NCBI RefSeq assembly: GCF_028769735.1
Contig: NC_088174.1
Coordinates: 2,873,501-2,937,500, forward strand
From: Zonotrichia leucophrys gambelii
Lineage: Eukaryota; Chordata; Aves; Passeriformes; Passerellidae
Length of the DNA: 64,000 nt
Direction: 5' to 3'
Shown here: in pieces, positions 9,914 to 23,468 of the stretch
Layout: every line of letters begins with the position of its first letter
Position numbering within the stretch: the first letter of the stretch is position 1
The notes under the pieces: model-generated
What the model was told of the DNA's origin: nothing
Database searches by the model: none
What the model saw: only the letters and a program-made list of their open reading frames with translations
Translations under genes and position numbers: made by a program

Positions 9914-12370
9914 AGGGTGCAGCACATCCAGAAAAAGGAGCTGCTCACTTTCCCTGCCTCAGGAACAGCATGAGCTGCAGGCATGCTGGACACCAAGCAG
10001 CTTTCCCAGCAGCTTTCCAGGGCTGCTTTTCCCTGGTGAGACATTTGCCCAGGGCTGGAGTTGACTCAACACCAGGGATGAGGAGCTGCAGAAGGGAGCA
10101 AGCAGAAAATAATGAATCATGATAGAAAATGATAAATCCCTGCAATAATAAATAATGCAGTAAGAGGTAATTAATTATCTCCATTTGTGCTGGGCTGCCT
10201 GGTTATTGATTTAGATGTGTTGCCAGCCTAGGCAGCCCTGACTCCTTCAGGATTTCAGGATCTGTGTTCCTCCACCTTCCCTGCTGTGCAGGACTCACAT
10301 CTCCCGGACCAGGAGCTGCTCCTGGGCTCCCTGGCAGGGCTGTCCTGTGCCTGTGCTGTCACCAGGTGTCCCTCAGCACGGCTGTGTGTTGGGATCAGGC
10401 TGGAGGGACAGGACAATCACCCCTGGGTGACCCCGGGAGGACGTGGCTGCATCCCAGCCCCGGCTGGAGCCGTGATGTCAGAGGCACCAGATGGCTCCTT
10501 TCTGCCCGCTTTAATGGTGCCTAATGAGGTCACTCCCATAAAAGAGTTAATTATTTCCTGGGAGCCATTTGCTAACGTAATTAAGTCTGTTTCATGCCTG
10601 GTTTTAGCGACTGCCTGAGAGCAGGGCTGGTGTGAAAGGCAAAGCAAGGGGTGACTGCTCCTGCAGTGCCTTGTGCTGGGCACCCACACCAGGAGCTTTT
10701 CTGTTCCTCTTTCCCATGGAAATGGGCAGCATTTCTCATCCTGGGCTGATTTTTCATCCTCCTTCCCCCCAGAAGCACTAGAAAGGCCATTCCAGGGCTG
10801 CACCGTGTGTAATGTCATTTGTAAGTGCAAGGGATGGGTTTTAATGACTTGTTGTGTCTGGTATCTTGGAGGTGATGGAGCCTGGAGGAGTTTCTTCAGT
10901 TCTTCTTTCTTAGGAAGCACAGATGGCATCCTGAGCATTTTTATTGAAATAACCAGCAAAGGGCTGTGCCCCCAGAGGCCATCCTGCTCCTTCTCCCAAA
11001 CCTGTGGGTGAAACACAACCATGAGCATCTGCCAGGGCAGCGCAGCCACAGGAGCAACAGCTCCAGCTATTCCCACACAGGCACGGCTTTAATTAAAAAA
11101 TAAACTGTCAGACACCATAAAAAATTAAAACTTAAATGCCTTTAACATCCATCTGCAAGTCTGCTGGCAAGGCTGAGGAGGCAGAGTGGCTGCCACTCCC
11201 CTCTGGGCCTCGGGAGGCTCCATGTCCCCACTCAGGATCCTGGATCTGCTGCTGGTACCTGATGTTGTCCCCCCATGGGGTGGCATTTGGGGAGCACACC
11301 CTACTGGGTGTGCTTTGAGTGCTTTCACTGAATTTTATTAGGGTTTTTCTGCTCCCTAGTGGGTGTTGAAGGTGTCAGCCAGGTGAGGAGGAGTTTTGTG
11401 GCCACACAGCAAGGCTAGTGCAGCAAGGAGGTGCCCCCGTGCTGCAGAGCCCAGGGGACAGGAGGTGACAGTGCCAGGTCTGGCCCTGCTCCCTCTCAGG
11501 GTCCCAGTGATGGGGACAGCCAGCAATCCCACAGGGGAACTTTTTGTGTCCCTTATCTCACTCATCAGGAGCTGGGGCAGTTAATCCCTGCTCTGCAAGA
11601 CAAAAGATTCAGAACATGACAGTGCTGCTTCCCTGCCAGGCCACCACTGAATTATTTAACCTCTTCTGAAAAATCTGCCCAGTGCCTGGAGTGGAGGGAG
11701 ACTCCCCAGGCTCTGCCTGGAACCTCTTTTCCTCTCCTTTTTTGTTTTTTTTTTTGCATGAATCTGCCTTTTGCTGTTCTGCCCCTGGAGAAGGTGGCAC
11801 CACCCCCTGCCCAGTGATGACAAACCTGCTCCCCTCCAGCGTGTGCTGCTGCTCCTGGGTGATTATTCCTGTTAATTACTTCCTTCAGAGCAGAAGCCAG
11901 ATGCAGAGCTGTCAGCTCTGAGTGCTGCTTGGCTTTTGCCCTCCCATCTGCAGCCACTGGCCTTGGAGAATCCTCCTGGAGCTCTCAGTGCCTCTGGCAG
12001 GAGGACAAAGAGCAGAGCTGCGAGGGCACCGTGCCAGCAGCGCTCCCAGCCGGGGCTGTGCTCCCAAATCCTTCCCTTCCTGCTGTTTGTCTGGGTGTTT
12101 GGGCACAGGGATGTGTTGGTCAGAGCAGAGGATGCAGGAGCAGAGGCTGTGGCTGGCTACCAAACCCTGTCTGAGATGGGCTGCTCTGCCCAGCCTGGGC
12201 CCAGCCACAGCCCACAGCTGCTGGCCCTGGGTCCTGCAGAGGGGCTCTGGGTCCCCCAGGGGGGCTCTGGGGGCTCTGCAGAGGGGAGCAGCTCCTCTGG
12301 GGCCAGAGCAGCGTCAGCATGGCTGTGAGACCAGGGCTGTTCCAGCACAGACCTCAGGGGGCTTCCTCTC
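9914..12370. other. Unassigned intergenic sequence
   Basis: No gene or transposon recognised in about 2.4 kb of moderately GC-rich sequence. ORFs of up to 219 aa (10417-11076 minus) and 204 aa (11922-12536 plus) show no domain, no consistent codon pattern and no splice context I trust. Confidence 0.5.
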
Positions 12371-12376
12371 CCTCTG

Positions 12377-13005
12377 TGTGGGAACCCAGGAAATTCCTCT
12401 GGCTGCCCTGGAGGACTCGAGCCCCTTCCCAGGGGGCTCAGAGACCCTGGCACAGAGCCCAAGACCTCTCTGTGCCTTTGATTTAGCCCTTGGAAAAAAC
12501 AATTACCAACCTTATATGAAGAATTACAAGCCATGAAAGTTCAAGTAAAATGATAGTGAATTTATCACAGGGTGAAAAATAGATTTTTGTGGTTTTTAGA
12601 ATGGGGGTTCAGGGGGCAAGATGGAGGAATCTGGCTGTGTCCAGCCTTTCTCCTTCTCCTTCTTGGCCTCCATCTTCTGCTGTGATGGTGGCACTTTTGG
12701 ATTGGTTTAGAGTAGAAACTCACTGTCTTAACACAGGTGATGGGTATTGGGAAGTTATGGTAAATAAAGTACATGTAGTTTTTAGTATAAAAAGATAACA
12801 CCACTCCAGGGGCAGGCAGAGTGCCTCTGACTGTCCTGCTGGACGGACCTCAGCTGGACAGGAGAAAGAATTTTATTGATAAGAAACAATAAACAACCTT
12901 GAGACTGAGAACTGAAGAGTTCTGACTCCTTCTTTGAGTGCCAGGCTGGGAAAAGAGAATTTCTGACACATCTTGGGGTCACTGTGAGCAGTGAGAGCCC
13001 TGAGA
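12377..13005 (+). mobile_element. Solo LTR, group LTR-B (ERVK-like)
   Basis: This 629-bp element starts tgtgggaaccc and ends ccctgaga, with a perfect 6-bp duplication cctctg (12371-12376 and 13006-13011). A TATA box (tataaaa, 12786-12792) and AATAAA (12888-12893) define U3-R order on the plus strand. Diagnostic internal blocks shared with the other group members include ggctcagagaccctggcaca and aatgggggttcaggggg. The 3' end is GA rather than the usual CA. No internal viral region is present. Confidence 0.88.
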
Positions 13006-13011
13006 CCTCTG

Positions 13012-14748
13012 GATCAATGCACTGAGTGATCATCAGGAGGGACAGGCTGTGCTGGGCATATCAGCTGCCTCTACTTCCCCTGCCTTCATCCCAGGCTTGC
13101 TGATTGCTCTGGCCCAGTTTGCACATGGGGAAAGCCCAGCTGGGGATGATGGACAGGAAGATGCTGCTCAGCAGGAGCACCACTGAGTTATTCACTCCCC
13201 ACTCACCCTGGGAGCACCCACAGGCTGCACCACGGGGCTATTCCAGATTAATAACCTTCCTGGCAGGGCTGTGAATGAAAATGGGGTTTCACATGCCAGG
13301 TTGCACCTTGCCCTGTGCTGAGCTCAGCTGTAAAGCAGCAGAACCCAGCCCAGCTCTGCTCCTGGGGCATTGGATGTTCCTTCAAGGGGCTGATGCTCTC
13401 TGTCTCTCGTGCCTCCTCTGAAAAGAGGCTGCAGGAAGGAACCCCAGAGCAGGTGTTTGCTGGCAGAGCAGTGTTTGGAGGCCTCTCTCTATCCATTTTT
13501 CATTACAGTGCTTTACAGCACATTTCTGAAAGCAGAAGAGAGGAGCATCTGCTGACAAGAACTCCCCATGGCCACCAGAACTGGAGAGAGGCACTGGAGC
13601 CAGGGCAGCAGCTGGGCACAGGCACTGCCCAGAGCTGGGTGGATTTCAGTGCCTCATCCTTCCTTGCTGAGGGGGCAGAAGGGAGAGGCTGTGTCTCCTC
13701 AAATCCCAGTGGCTGTGTCTCCTCAAATCCCAGGGCACCCCAGAGCAGCAAAGGCCAGCACCAGCCAGGGCCCTGAGAGCCTGCTGCTGAATCCCCCATC
13801 TTTACAGTGCTGGAAAGAATTCAAAATACTCTCTGCTGGTGTTTGGCACGTCCTTTTGTAATCTTTAATGCTCACCTCTCCCTGCTGAATGAGCTCCATG
13901 GATTTCAGGAGGCCTGGAGGGAGAGAAATCACCCTGACTCACTGCAGTACCTTCAGGAGGAGCACAAGTGCCCCAGGTGAGCTCTGTGTGTGAGGAGCTG
14001 GTGCCAAGGGCACAAACTGGGTGCCACCATGGTACTGATGAGCTGCAGAGCCACCATGGACAAAGCTGAGGGGCAAGTGCTGTTCCAGGAGGTGATGATG
14101 CTCACACTCATCATCATCATCAGTCCAATGTCACAGCCCAGGGCTGGTCAAGCCAAGGCAGAGCCACAGCCAGATGGACAGGGCTGTTTATCTGCACTAC
14201 CACCACACCACCTGTGTGTCTACAGCACTGTCAAAGAGCAGTAATCCCTTAATCATCTGTAAAAATGCCAGTTTTTCTTGCAGGGAGAATGACTGTCAAA
14301 GGGTTCTTGCAAATTGCTCTGGAAGCTGGGACAGAAAAAAAGAAAGCAAAGCCTATCTGCTCCTCAGCCACCTGCCCCAAGTTATTTTTTGCTTTCTCAT
14401 ACCTGGCTTTTCTCTGGGGTGAAATGCTCAGGGCTGGTCTAGCAACAGAAAGCAGAGTTTGGGCTCAGTGATCCCTGCTCCAGGGTGGCTCCAGCAGCAG
14501 CATCCCATGGCTGGGGAGGCTCCTGCACAGCCAGGCCACGAGGGACCCTGACCTGCCCTGATCACCCAGCACAGACCCAGCACACAGCCTTGTGTCCCTC
14601 TGTCCTTTATCCCACCTGGGCTGGCAGAACCCTGTGCCAGAGGGGCCTGGGGGGGTCAGGGAGCAGCTGGAGCTGCTGGAGGGCAGGACAGGAGCCCCTG
14701 AGCCACTCCCAAACCTCCAGCCCTTCCCAAACTGGGCTGAACCCCAGG
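13012..14748. other. Unassigned intergenic sequence
   Basis: No gene recognised. It holds one 24-bp tandem duplication (13687-13734) and a small cat/atc run near 14108-14122. Confidence 0.5.
13687..13734. repeat. 24-bp tandem duplication
   Basis: The unit ggctgtgtctcctcaaatcc plus cagt occurs twice in a row (13687-13710, 13711-13734) with a single end difference. Its length keeps frame, giving duplicated peptides in ORFs that are not otherwise gene-like. Confidence 0.85.
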
Positions 14749-15423
14749 TGTTGGCCAGGATGAAAGTTTGACCAGAAAGTCTCACAGATATGTGTGCTTG
14801 GCAGAAAGATTTTTAAATGTAGAGTCTGATGAAGGAATAGAGATGGAAGCAAGTTTTGATATGGAAGAAAAGAATTGCTGAGCCAGTCTTACTGGATAAC
14901 CAAGGGTATGCTCGTTAGAAGGGGTTTTTATGGCTTAGAGCAAAGGATAAACCCACCCCAAACAAGAAGATGTTTTTACCAAGCAGGAAAATAGCACAGG
15001 CAAACAAGTCAGCAAATGTTGCAAGTAGAAAAAAGGTCTCAGAATTTTCCACTGCAAGAAAACTGAAAAACAACTTCTAGCTTAAACTATAATGTACTAA
15101 CATTTAGTGATTGGAGAACAGTAACATGAATATGGTAATTATAGTAGTTATGATAGGCTATAGATAATAGTTAAGGTATAGATTGGTTGTACTGTATGAA
15201 GATGCTCAGCAAAGAAAAGTATATAATGCATTGTAGCCAAAAGAAAAGTATATAATTCATTTGTAACCTAAACTAAGGGTCTCCAGGCCTGCCTGCAGCT
15301 GGAGCTGTCAGCTGTAGGCACAGCTCTGTCACCCACCATCCTGGACTGCTGTAACCTCTTGCATGGAATAAACGGCATTTGGAGAGTGGCAGGAATCCTG
15401 CATCCCTCATTCAGGCTCTTACA
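14749..15423 (+). mobile_element. Probable ERV LTR
   Basis: The right end is LTR-like: two near-identical TATA-containing lines (gaaaagtatataatgcat and gaaaagtatataattcat at about 15214 and 15243), AATAAA at about 15367, and a terminal ctcttaca. The left end is placed at tgttggccagg but is uncertain; no matching target-site duplication was found. The part 14760-15060 could be internal retroviral or a long U3. Confidence 0.5.
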
Positions 15424-18400
15424 CCCCTTGGACTGACGGAGCTCACCTGAGTGCAGTTTGGCTGGAGGCTCTGCCCTCACAGCTGCAGCACTGCTGGGTG
15501 CTCTGCTGGCTCTAAAACCTGCATTCTGTTGCTGAGCTTTGCTTTGTGCACCTTGATTTTGCATCCAGGTTTTGCCCTGCACATAACATGGGTTATGACA
15601 GTGGTGAACCCCCTCAGCTGTTTTGGTGGCCAAGCCAATGTCCTCATGCTCTGCCTGGCTGATTTGTCCCTGTCATGGGCTGGCAGCAACGTTTGCTCCT
15701 TTACTTTGGGGCCTCCTGGCTGAAACAGCTCCTCCATGGCCAGGTGGGACACAGGAGAGAGCAGCTGGGTGGGAGTGGGGTGGAAAGAGGTTGTAAATCC
15801 CACCAGCACAGGAGGAAAGCAGCAGTTTGGAAGTTGACTGAAGTAAAGGATTGAAGTGGAAGTCAAAGTTTCTGCTTCTTCCCCATATTCTCCATGCCCA
15901 AGTCCCCAGCAGCCCCAGCCTTGCCCTGCAGCCCATTCTGCTCCCAGCCCCTTCCCCTGGGGATGCTCCCTCTGCAGTGGTGCTCCCAAGCAAATTGCCA
16001 TGGAAACAGAGCCAGGGCACACAAAATCTGCCTCTGAGCCTGGGCTGAGGGGTTCTGCCAGGGGAGAGGCTTTGTTCATCCCTGCTGCCTCCCCCCTCTG
16101 CCCCTGGGGCATGGAGCTCCAGAGGCAGCAGGGACAGGGCAGGGAAACCTCAGGGAAACTCATCCCAGGGCTTCCTGGGCATGTTCCAGCTTTCCCTGGG
16201 ACTCTGAGGGTTAATGGTCCCTATTTCTGTGACCTGGCAGGAGTTTGCAGTGATTTTTAATAAAAATGCACATGTTGAGCTGACACTGGTGGGGACCAGC
16301 TGCAGGCCAGAGCTGAGGGGAGAAACTCATTAAAGGGCAAGGCCCTGAGTGCTTGGGCATCATCAGAAACAAATCAGTCCCTGCTAATTGGCTCAGACTG
16401 TTGCATGGCTGCATTCAGAGCTGGCTGCTGGTCCCAGTTTCCCTTCCCAGTGGCACTGGTGGCTGGCTGGGACCCCCTGTCCCTGCTGTCCCCTCTCTGC
16501 CCTGCCCCTCCCTGCTGGATGGGCCAGCCCTCACCTTGCTTGGTCCTTGTTTTGTGGCCAGAAAACAAGGAAATCTGGCTACTGGGTGGGGAACAGACTC
16601 TAAATTATTCTTTAGTAAATCTCAATCCCCAAATAAAGCCCAGAACCTCAGCAGGGTCAGACCCACCCCACAGAGGAGCTGCAGTGGGAACAGAGGAAAG
16701 GCAGAGCCTGCTCCCTCTTTTCCTCCACTGTAAGGTGCCCAGAAGAGGAGGCTTTCCCAAAACGTTCCTGTTCCTTCAGGAATTTCTCTGCCTCTCCCTG
16801 GGTTTCGATCCTCCAGCCACTTTTGGGCAAGGTTGTTCAGCTGGGTCCATTGCTGAGCAGAGCTAACTTTGCTTTCTACTCACTTAGGTATAAATAATCT
16901 TTTACTATATTAATTACTTTGCACAGAAGGATAAGACATAAATTATAACCCAATGGTTATAATTGCATGTTCTTAGCACGTGTGCTTCGTTACTAATTAT
17001 CCCCCTTCTCCCAGGCAGATTAAAAAGGAGAATCATTGGATTGTGGCTGCCAGGGAATGAGGCTGCTGAGGGAGGAGAGGGAGCCCCTCCTTGCCACCAA
17101 AGGGGTGTGAAATACTGCCACAAATACAAATATAGCCCCTTCCCTCCACAAATTAAATTAGTTGGAGGTGGTGCCTGCAGCTTTCCTGTGGGACAGTGAT
17201 GCCCATGGCAGCTCTGAGACCTTCCTCCCATTCCATGCCTCCCATCCTGCCTCCTTCCACTCACAGTGGAGCTTATACAAAAAAACCCCCAAAACCTGTA
17301 TTGAAAGTTTTTTTACTCATTCCTGCTAGGACTGTGGCTTTTCCTCAAGTGCCCTTTGGGGCAGGGTGAGTGGTCACTGGCCCTGCAGAGGCTGTAAAAA
17401 AGAAAGAGGCAAAAAAATGTCATTGTTGTGGCTGTGAGTGATCCCCAGCATGACCTGCCATCCACACTTGGGTCACTGCAGGAATTGAATAATAAAATGA
17501 ATAATAAAATGTTCTTCACATCCTCAGCCTGGGTACAGCACTGGACATCACCTCTGGTTCTGTGTTCACCATCAGCCCCACAGCACCTTGGGGTACCCAG
17601 GGATGGCCTTGGGTTGTGTATTCATTTCCAGATTTAACAACCCAGAGCTTCCAGGTCCTGCCTGCTGTTCCTGCTTAGGGAAAGGACACACTTGTACCTG
17701 CAGTGGGCAGCACATCCTGGCTGAGGCACCTGGAGTAAAGCTGGAGAGCTCCCTGAAGCCACACCGGGTTTGCTCTGCTACAAAATCAACCAGCATCTCA
17801 CCCGTGGGACAGTTTCTCCTCGCCTCCCTCAGCAATCCTGCACACAAAGTCCCTGCTAGGAGAGCTCAGCTCTGCACAGCCCAAAGCCTTCCCCAACCCA
17901 CCCCAGCCTGCAGCAGGGCCCTCAGGCTCCAGCCCCTTCCTTTCAGCTCAAATAACACCTGGAAGCTTTTTTTGGACAATTTTCCAACGTTGGATGTCCC
18001 AAGCTCTGTTTGGTGATGAGGCTCAGGGGCAGCAGCACTTGGCCGTGCTCTCAGCAGGGAGTGAGACCACACTGAGCCCGGGTTTAGGGTCCCCAGCAGG
18101 GTCCCCCAAGGGTTAGGCTGAGGTTAGAGGTTTCCAGAGGTTCTACTGTGGGATGGAAGGCAGGGAGCAGCAGCGGGGTCAGGGTGATGCTCCTCCCGCA
18201 GCAGCGCCTGAGCCTGAGCCTCCCTCCGGGGGCTCTCCAACACCCAGCCCAGATCCCGCTTAAAAATAGCTGCGAGTGTTAATTGCAGGCACTGATGGTT
18301 CAGCAAGCTCCTGCTGAAACCTCAGCTGAACCTGGGAAGGAGCAGATAAAGCACGATCCTTTTCACAGCTTGTGGAAAAGCTCAGTTCTTTGGGATAGGC

Positions 18401-19319
18401 GGGAGAGCAGGGAGCGTGTCGGCTCCGTTCTCTCTGTGGCAGGAATACAGAGTGTTTGCAAGGTTATCTCTCTCTGAATGGCAAATTTCCTCTCCTCTCA
18501 TAACTCCTTTATTGCTATCAGCTTCCTTGACAGAGTTTATTTTGGAGGACGTATCCCATCATTTATCAAACTCATCACAGAGATACTTGGACTTTCAGTA
18601 TGAGGTGTGAGAGGCTGTGCCAGCCTCGCTGAGGAGCTGCCCTTGGCAGGGTGGGTGCTCATCCATCCCTCCTCACTGCAGTCCCTGCTCTTATTAGAGC
18701 CCAGAGAAACCAGCATTTGTTATTTTTCAATCAAAGAAAACATCCCAGCAGCTCACAGCCGTGTTAACAGCACATCCCTGCTTTGCCTGAGCCTGGTGTA
18801 GGAAGATGCAGGATTTTTTCCCCTCTTTTATCTGAATTTCTGCAGGGAAGCAGCCCCAGCTCTTTGCCCTGAATGAGAGAAATATTGCTGCAAATGGGCT
18901 TAAAAATGATTCTATTTTACATTGCAGACTTTGAGACATGAGCAGAACTCACACATAAAAATGGGTTTTTGTTGTGCCACAGTGATTTCACAGGCAGAAT
19001 GCTGCAGGTGAAGCTGAGAGATGAAATGAATTCCTCCACCCTGGAGGCAGCTTCCCAGGGCAGAACCCTGGTGCAGCAGTGGGGATGAAGGAGCGCAGAG
19101 CCAGGAAAAGGGATGTTCATCCTCCTCCTCCAGCCACGGGGGAACAAAACCCCCCCAGCCACCAGGGTGGTCACAAATGTCACAGGTGCCACCCAGGGCG
19201 CTCAGTGCTCCCTCAGACACCGCTTTGGGAGGTGTCTCTGAGCTTCACCAAGTCTCGGGTTGCTGTTGATATTTGCTGCCCCGAGATGTGCAGGATGTCT
19301 CTGCTTTGGCCCCGCAGCT
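15424..19319. other. Unassigned intergenic sequence
   Basis: Nearly 4 kb with no recognisable gene, RNA or clear transposon. Slightly CpG-rich, conserved-looking sequence lies at about 18160-18270. The longest ORF (15477-16163 minus, 228 aa) shows no domain. A small duplication of aataaaatg occurs at about 17489-17510. The last 100 bases (about 19220-19319) might belong to an extended LTR-B U5. Confidence 0.45.
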
Positions 19320-19852
19320 GAAGAATGAGTCTGGACTCTCCACTTTTTGGTCTTGAGGTTGTTTATTAATTCTTATCTATAAAATTTTCTTTCTGTCCAG
19401 CCGAGATCTGCTCAGCAGGGCAGCCACAGGCACTTGGTGTTGTCCTTTTATACTACAAACTACATATAACATATTTACACTTAATTCCCAATACCTACCA
19501 CCTGTGTTAGACAGTGCACTTCTACTCTAAACCAATCCCAAAGTGCCAACATCACTGCAGAAAATGGAGAACAAGAAGAAGAAGAAGGAAGGCTGGACAT
19601 GCCCAAGTTCCTCCATCTTGTCCCCATAACCCCCATACCAAAAATCCTAAAATCTACATTTTCACCCTGTGATAATTTTATTTTTACACCATTCAAACCT
19701 GTGTGACTTTCATGTCCTCATACAAAGTTGGTAACTTGCTCCAGGGGTCAAAATCAAATCCCCAGGTGTTCTGGGCTGTGTGCCAGGGTCTCTGAGCCCC
19801 CCAGCGGGGTCCCAGCAACTCTGGACACCCGGAGGGATGAAATTCCAACAAC
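19320..19852 (-). mobile_element. LTR fragment, group LTR-B
   Basis: The antisense LTR-B pattern is clear: ttgtttattaattcttatc, the tataatac-type TATA region (ccttttatactac on the plus strand), cacctgtgttagacagtg, the cttctactctaaaccaatcc block, and ccagggtctctgagcccccc. The U5 side (19320-19350) differs from the other copies, so it is either a variant subfamily or truncated. No target-site duplication is evident. Confidence 0.75.
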
Positions 19853-21420
19853 CAAGATACTGAATTCCAACAACCAAGCACATAATTGCTCTTTCAAATA
19901 ATTGTGCCTTGAATTAAAACAGTTCCTGAGCACCCTGAAACCTTCATCTCAGCACCTCAGCAGGGAGAAGCTGTGACAGGGCCAGGAGATGAAGATTCCA
20001 TGGGCAGGGATGGCTGCCTGGCTCCCAGCCCTGAGGGATTGTTCTGCCACTGCTATCACAGACATGAACTGGCTGTGGCCAGACTGGGGAATTTCTGAGT
20101 TTTCTGGGAATTTACAGTATTTTTATCATATTTTGGTTCTGGCAACCCCATCCACCCCTCCCTCCTGTGCTGCTCCCAGAGGCCACATCCAGCATCCCAC
20201 CCCTTTTGTGTCTGAAATGGAAGAGCATCAGCAAATGCCTCATTTGCTGTTTTGCATATGCATCAAAAAATGGCATCATTTGTCATGGTTGACAAAATCA
20301 TCTTTCCTTTTTTTCTCCCCTTTTTTTAATTTGCTGTTATTTGGGGAGAAAACAAGGTAAGTAGCGAGTGGTGTCCTGTGCAATGACAAACAGCTCCCAG
20401 GCAGAAACGCTGCTGTGCTGCCTGGGCTCTGTAAGAATAATAATAATAAAAAAGAAAGACATTAGTATACCTGGATTCATTACAAGTTCAGTAAAAGCCT
20501 TCAGGAGGAGAGGAAGCTTTGTCATTTAACTTGCAGAATTGCCTAAGAAGAGGAGTTAATCAACCCATGAGTGATTTACACTCACTGAAGGGATCTTGTC
20601 AAAACGAGCCCAAATTTTATGTGTCTCTCCTCTGGAGAGGAACAGGATATACATTTTCCACAGGCTGGTAATGTAATAAAGCAACTTTTTTCCTTTTTTG
20701 CAGCTGAGGTGATTTTTGTTGGCCTCAAGGCTGGCTGTGGTGATATCCCACCCCATGGGCACACAGGAGGTGTGGGGCAGCCCTTGTGTCTCACTGCCCT
20801 TGGGCTGGAGGTGCCTCAGGGGCTCTGTGTGCTCCACTTTGGAATATTTCTGCTCCATTCCCCATCTCCATCCCTGCTGTGCCTCCGGCCATGCCCTTCC
20901 CTCCCTTCTGCACGTGGTTTTGACTCTCCTGGCTGTGCCAAACACCATCCCTGGTGTCTGCTTCCCCTTCCTGGCTGCCAGGGCTTGGTCCTGTGCCAGG
21001 GCCAGGGTGGGCAACCCAGAGTTCCTACCCACATCAAGCCTCCCCTCCACTCCTGTCTGCTTTGGGGTGCTGAAGCACAGCAAATAATTATTCCCTGCTG
21101 CTCTAGCCTAATGTGTGTCTCCATTTCCTATAATTACGTGGCCATTCTGATTTATTTATTTATTTTAAAATTGCAGAAGCAAGCAAGGGGGCATGGCCAG
21201 GATTGATGCCCAGGCTACTGTAGGAAGGTCTGGGCATTTAATAACCCCTTTCATAATGAGGATCTGATAAATAAGAGCCTTTTAAGCCCCATGCAGTGCT
21301 GGGTGAGTGAAAATGGGAGCTCCTGCCAATCTGCCTCCCATTGCAGGGAGCTCCAAGAAGGGTTCTGGGGGTGGGACCAGAGCTTTCCCCTGCCAGGCTT
21401 CATCACTCCCAAGTATTATC
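19853..21420. other. Unassigned intergenic sequence
   Basis: No gene recognised. A short direct repeat aattccaacaaccaag occurs at the LTR edge (about 19844 and 19864). There is a small AAT run near 20434-20449. Confidence 0.5.
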
Positions 21421-21540
21421 AGAGAATCACAGAGTAGTTGGGGCTGGAAAGAACCTTGAAACTCATCTCATTGCATCCCTCTGTGGGACACTTTCCACTA
21501 TCCCATGTTGCTCCAAGCCCTCATCCATCCACATACTGGA
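21421..21540 (-). mobile_element. CR1 LINE 3' fragment, diverged
   Basis: The antisense CR1 3' end is recognisable at gagaatcacagagtagttgg and ctggaaagaaccttgaaact, then catccctctgtgggacactt. Beyond about 21540 the match fades. It is an older, more diverged copy. Confidence 0.75.
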
Positions 21541-23285
21541 TGTGCTGGCCTCTGTTCATCCCTCAGTGCCTTTCTGGCAGGGCTCTGGTGTTGGCTGGGT
21601 CCATGAGGAGCTCTGGCTGTGCCTTCCAGGAGCAGTGGGACGAGGCTGATGCTGGGGAGCAGCTCCCCCTAACCCACAGCCTCACCTCCAGCCCCCTCCC
21701 TCTCTGGAGCTGGGGGTTTTGCCCAGACCCCTGCTCAGGGTAATGCCCTGAGCACCTCCAGGTGTGCTGGAGCCTTTGGCAACTCCTGGGATTGATGTGG
21801 AGCTCCGAGAGGCTCCATCAGCTATTGGAATAATTACCAATACACCCAGATGGGACAGGCCTGAGCTTGTCTGGGCCTTGGTGCTAAACCAGACAGTGGC
21901 ACTGTGGTGTTCCACCCCACAGACACTTTTGGCTGTGGGTGTGTGGTGTTTCACCCCACAGACACTTTTGCCTGGCTGGGTGCTGCACTGGGCCCGTGGG
22001 GACAAGGCCAGGCCTGCAGGAGCTCAGGTGGAGGTGGGATAGAGCTTCCCCCCATAACAGGGGCTGCTCCTCAGGTTTCCCTCTGTGGAGAAGCTTTAAG
22101 GGGATGGTGAAGGAGAGGAGTTGGTTCTGATGGAGGGTTTGGATCCAGAGCTTTATTCTGGCCCACAGGCCTCTGAATGCAGCACCAGCTCCAACAGAAC
22201 TCCCTGAGCCCGTGGTTGCTGCTCCTTTACATGAGGAGAGGGGCAGGGAAGGGGTAGGGAGCCACCAAGCAGGGACAGGAGGGAGGGACAAAGGGACAAA
22301 GGACACCTGGATGGCCCAGTGCCCCCCAGGGGTAGAGGGCATCCTTTGAATCTGCCAATGACTCGATGCCCTTCTGGAATGCCAGGACTGACAGACAGTG
22401 CTGGGAGGGGAAAGGAGAGGTGACTGACACACCTGGCAGGGATCATCAGGGGAGGGACCGCAGGTTCTGAAGTAAACCCTGAAATCACAACACCACACTC
22501 AGCACTGCAGGGCTGCTGCAGCAGAGCTCAGGCTGCAAAGGCAGCGCCTTTCCTCGGGCTCTGCTCCTCACAGAGCCCCCTGCAATTCCCCCCTTGGGCA
22601 GGCAGGCTTTCTCAGGAGTGACTTCCATTAAGCTGTGTGCGAGGGTTAATTAATTTTTAATGTTAACAACCTTTCCTTTGTGTCACATGGAGGTTGAGCA
22701 GGGCTGCAGGGGAGGCTCCGTGCTGTGGACGCCTTTCAGCAATTATCCCTGTGAACAGAATTTTCTCTGCTCCATCCTCTACCCTGTAATCTAGAGAAAG
22801 TGACATTTTCCGTGGCACAATGTGGGTTAGGCTCTCGTTCTGATGATGCTGCCTTTGCCAAGGGATTTTTTTCCCAGTGGCATATGGCACGCACTGTTAC
22901 ATCTGCTCCCATTTCCAAGTGATCCTTTACCCTTTGTTGAATTTTTACAAATGCTATCAGTCTAAATAATCCAGAAGGCTGCTATGGCAACAAAACGAGA
23001 ATGCTGCTGCTCTCTCTTCCCTTCTTCCCCCCCTTTTTTTAACCCTGGAGTACAAGGGAGGAGGATGTTGGCTGTGTCCTTCAGCAGTGTGGATGCCTTG
23101 GGATGGGGTTGGATCCCAATCAAACCCCACCACCCTCCCATGTCTGCTGAATTGTCCTGCCTGCAGGAAAGAGCAGAGAAAAAACACTCAGATGATCTCT
23201 GTAAGGGCTGTGTCATGTGTGGGGATGAAGCTCTTCAAGGAAAACACCATAAATCCCATGGCTGTGCCTGGTAGGGAGGCTCCCC
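21541..23285. other. Unassigned intergenic sequence
   Basis: No gene recognised; holds one tandem duplication (21900-21976). A TTAAT-rich patch lies at about 22645-22665. ORFs reach 204 aa (21884-22498 minus) without domain evidence. Confidence 0.5.
21900..21976. repeat. Tandem duplication, ~40 bp, 2 copies
   Basis: The block containing ccaccccacagacacttttg occurs twice (near 21911 and 21951) with flanking ggtgtt and gctggg or gctgtggg in both copies. The duplicate frame explains ORFs repeating the same 13 residues. Confidence 0.75.
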
Positions 23286-23468
23286 AAAGCCATTTCCTCC
23301 ATCTCAAGGCCATTTCCCCCATCCCAAGGCCATTTCCCCCATCCCAAGGCCAATTCCCCCATCCCAAGGCCATTTCTCCCATCCCAAGGCCTGTTCCCCC
23401 ATCCCTGGTGGGGAAGATCCTCAAGGCCATTTCCCCCATCCCAAGGCCAATTCCCCCATCCCTGGTGG
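23286..23468. repeat. 20-bp minisatellite
   Basis: Units of ggccatttcccccatcccaa repeat about eight times with variants (ggccaattccccc, ggcctgttccccc), interrupted by two copies of a spacer reading catccctggtgggg or catccctggtgggt. The minus-strand ORFs through it are Gly/Met/Trp repeats and not genes. Confidence 0.9.

Noticed and set aside
23286..23468. Regular repeats with spacers, CRISPR-like at first sight
   Set aside because: Units are contiguous 20-bp tandem copies without unique spacers, and the DNA is avian.
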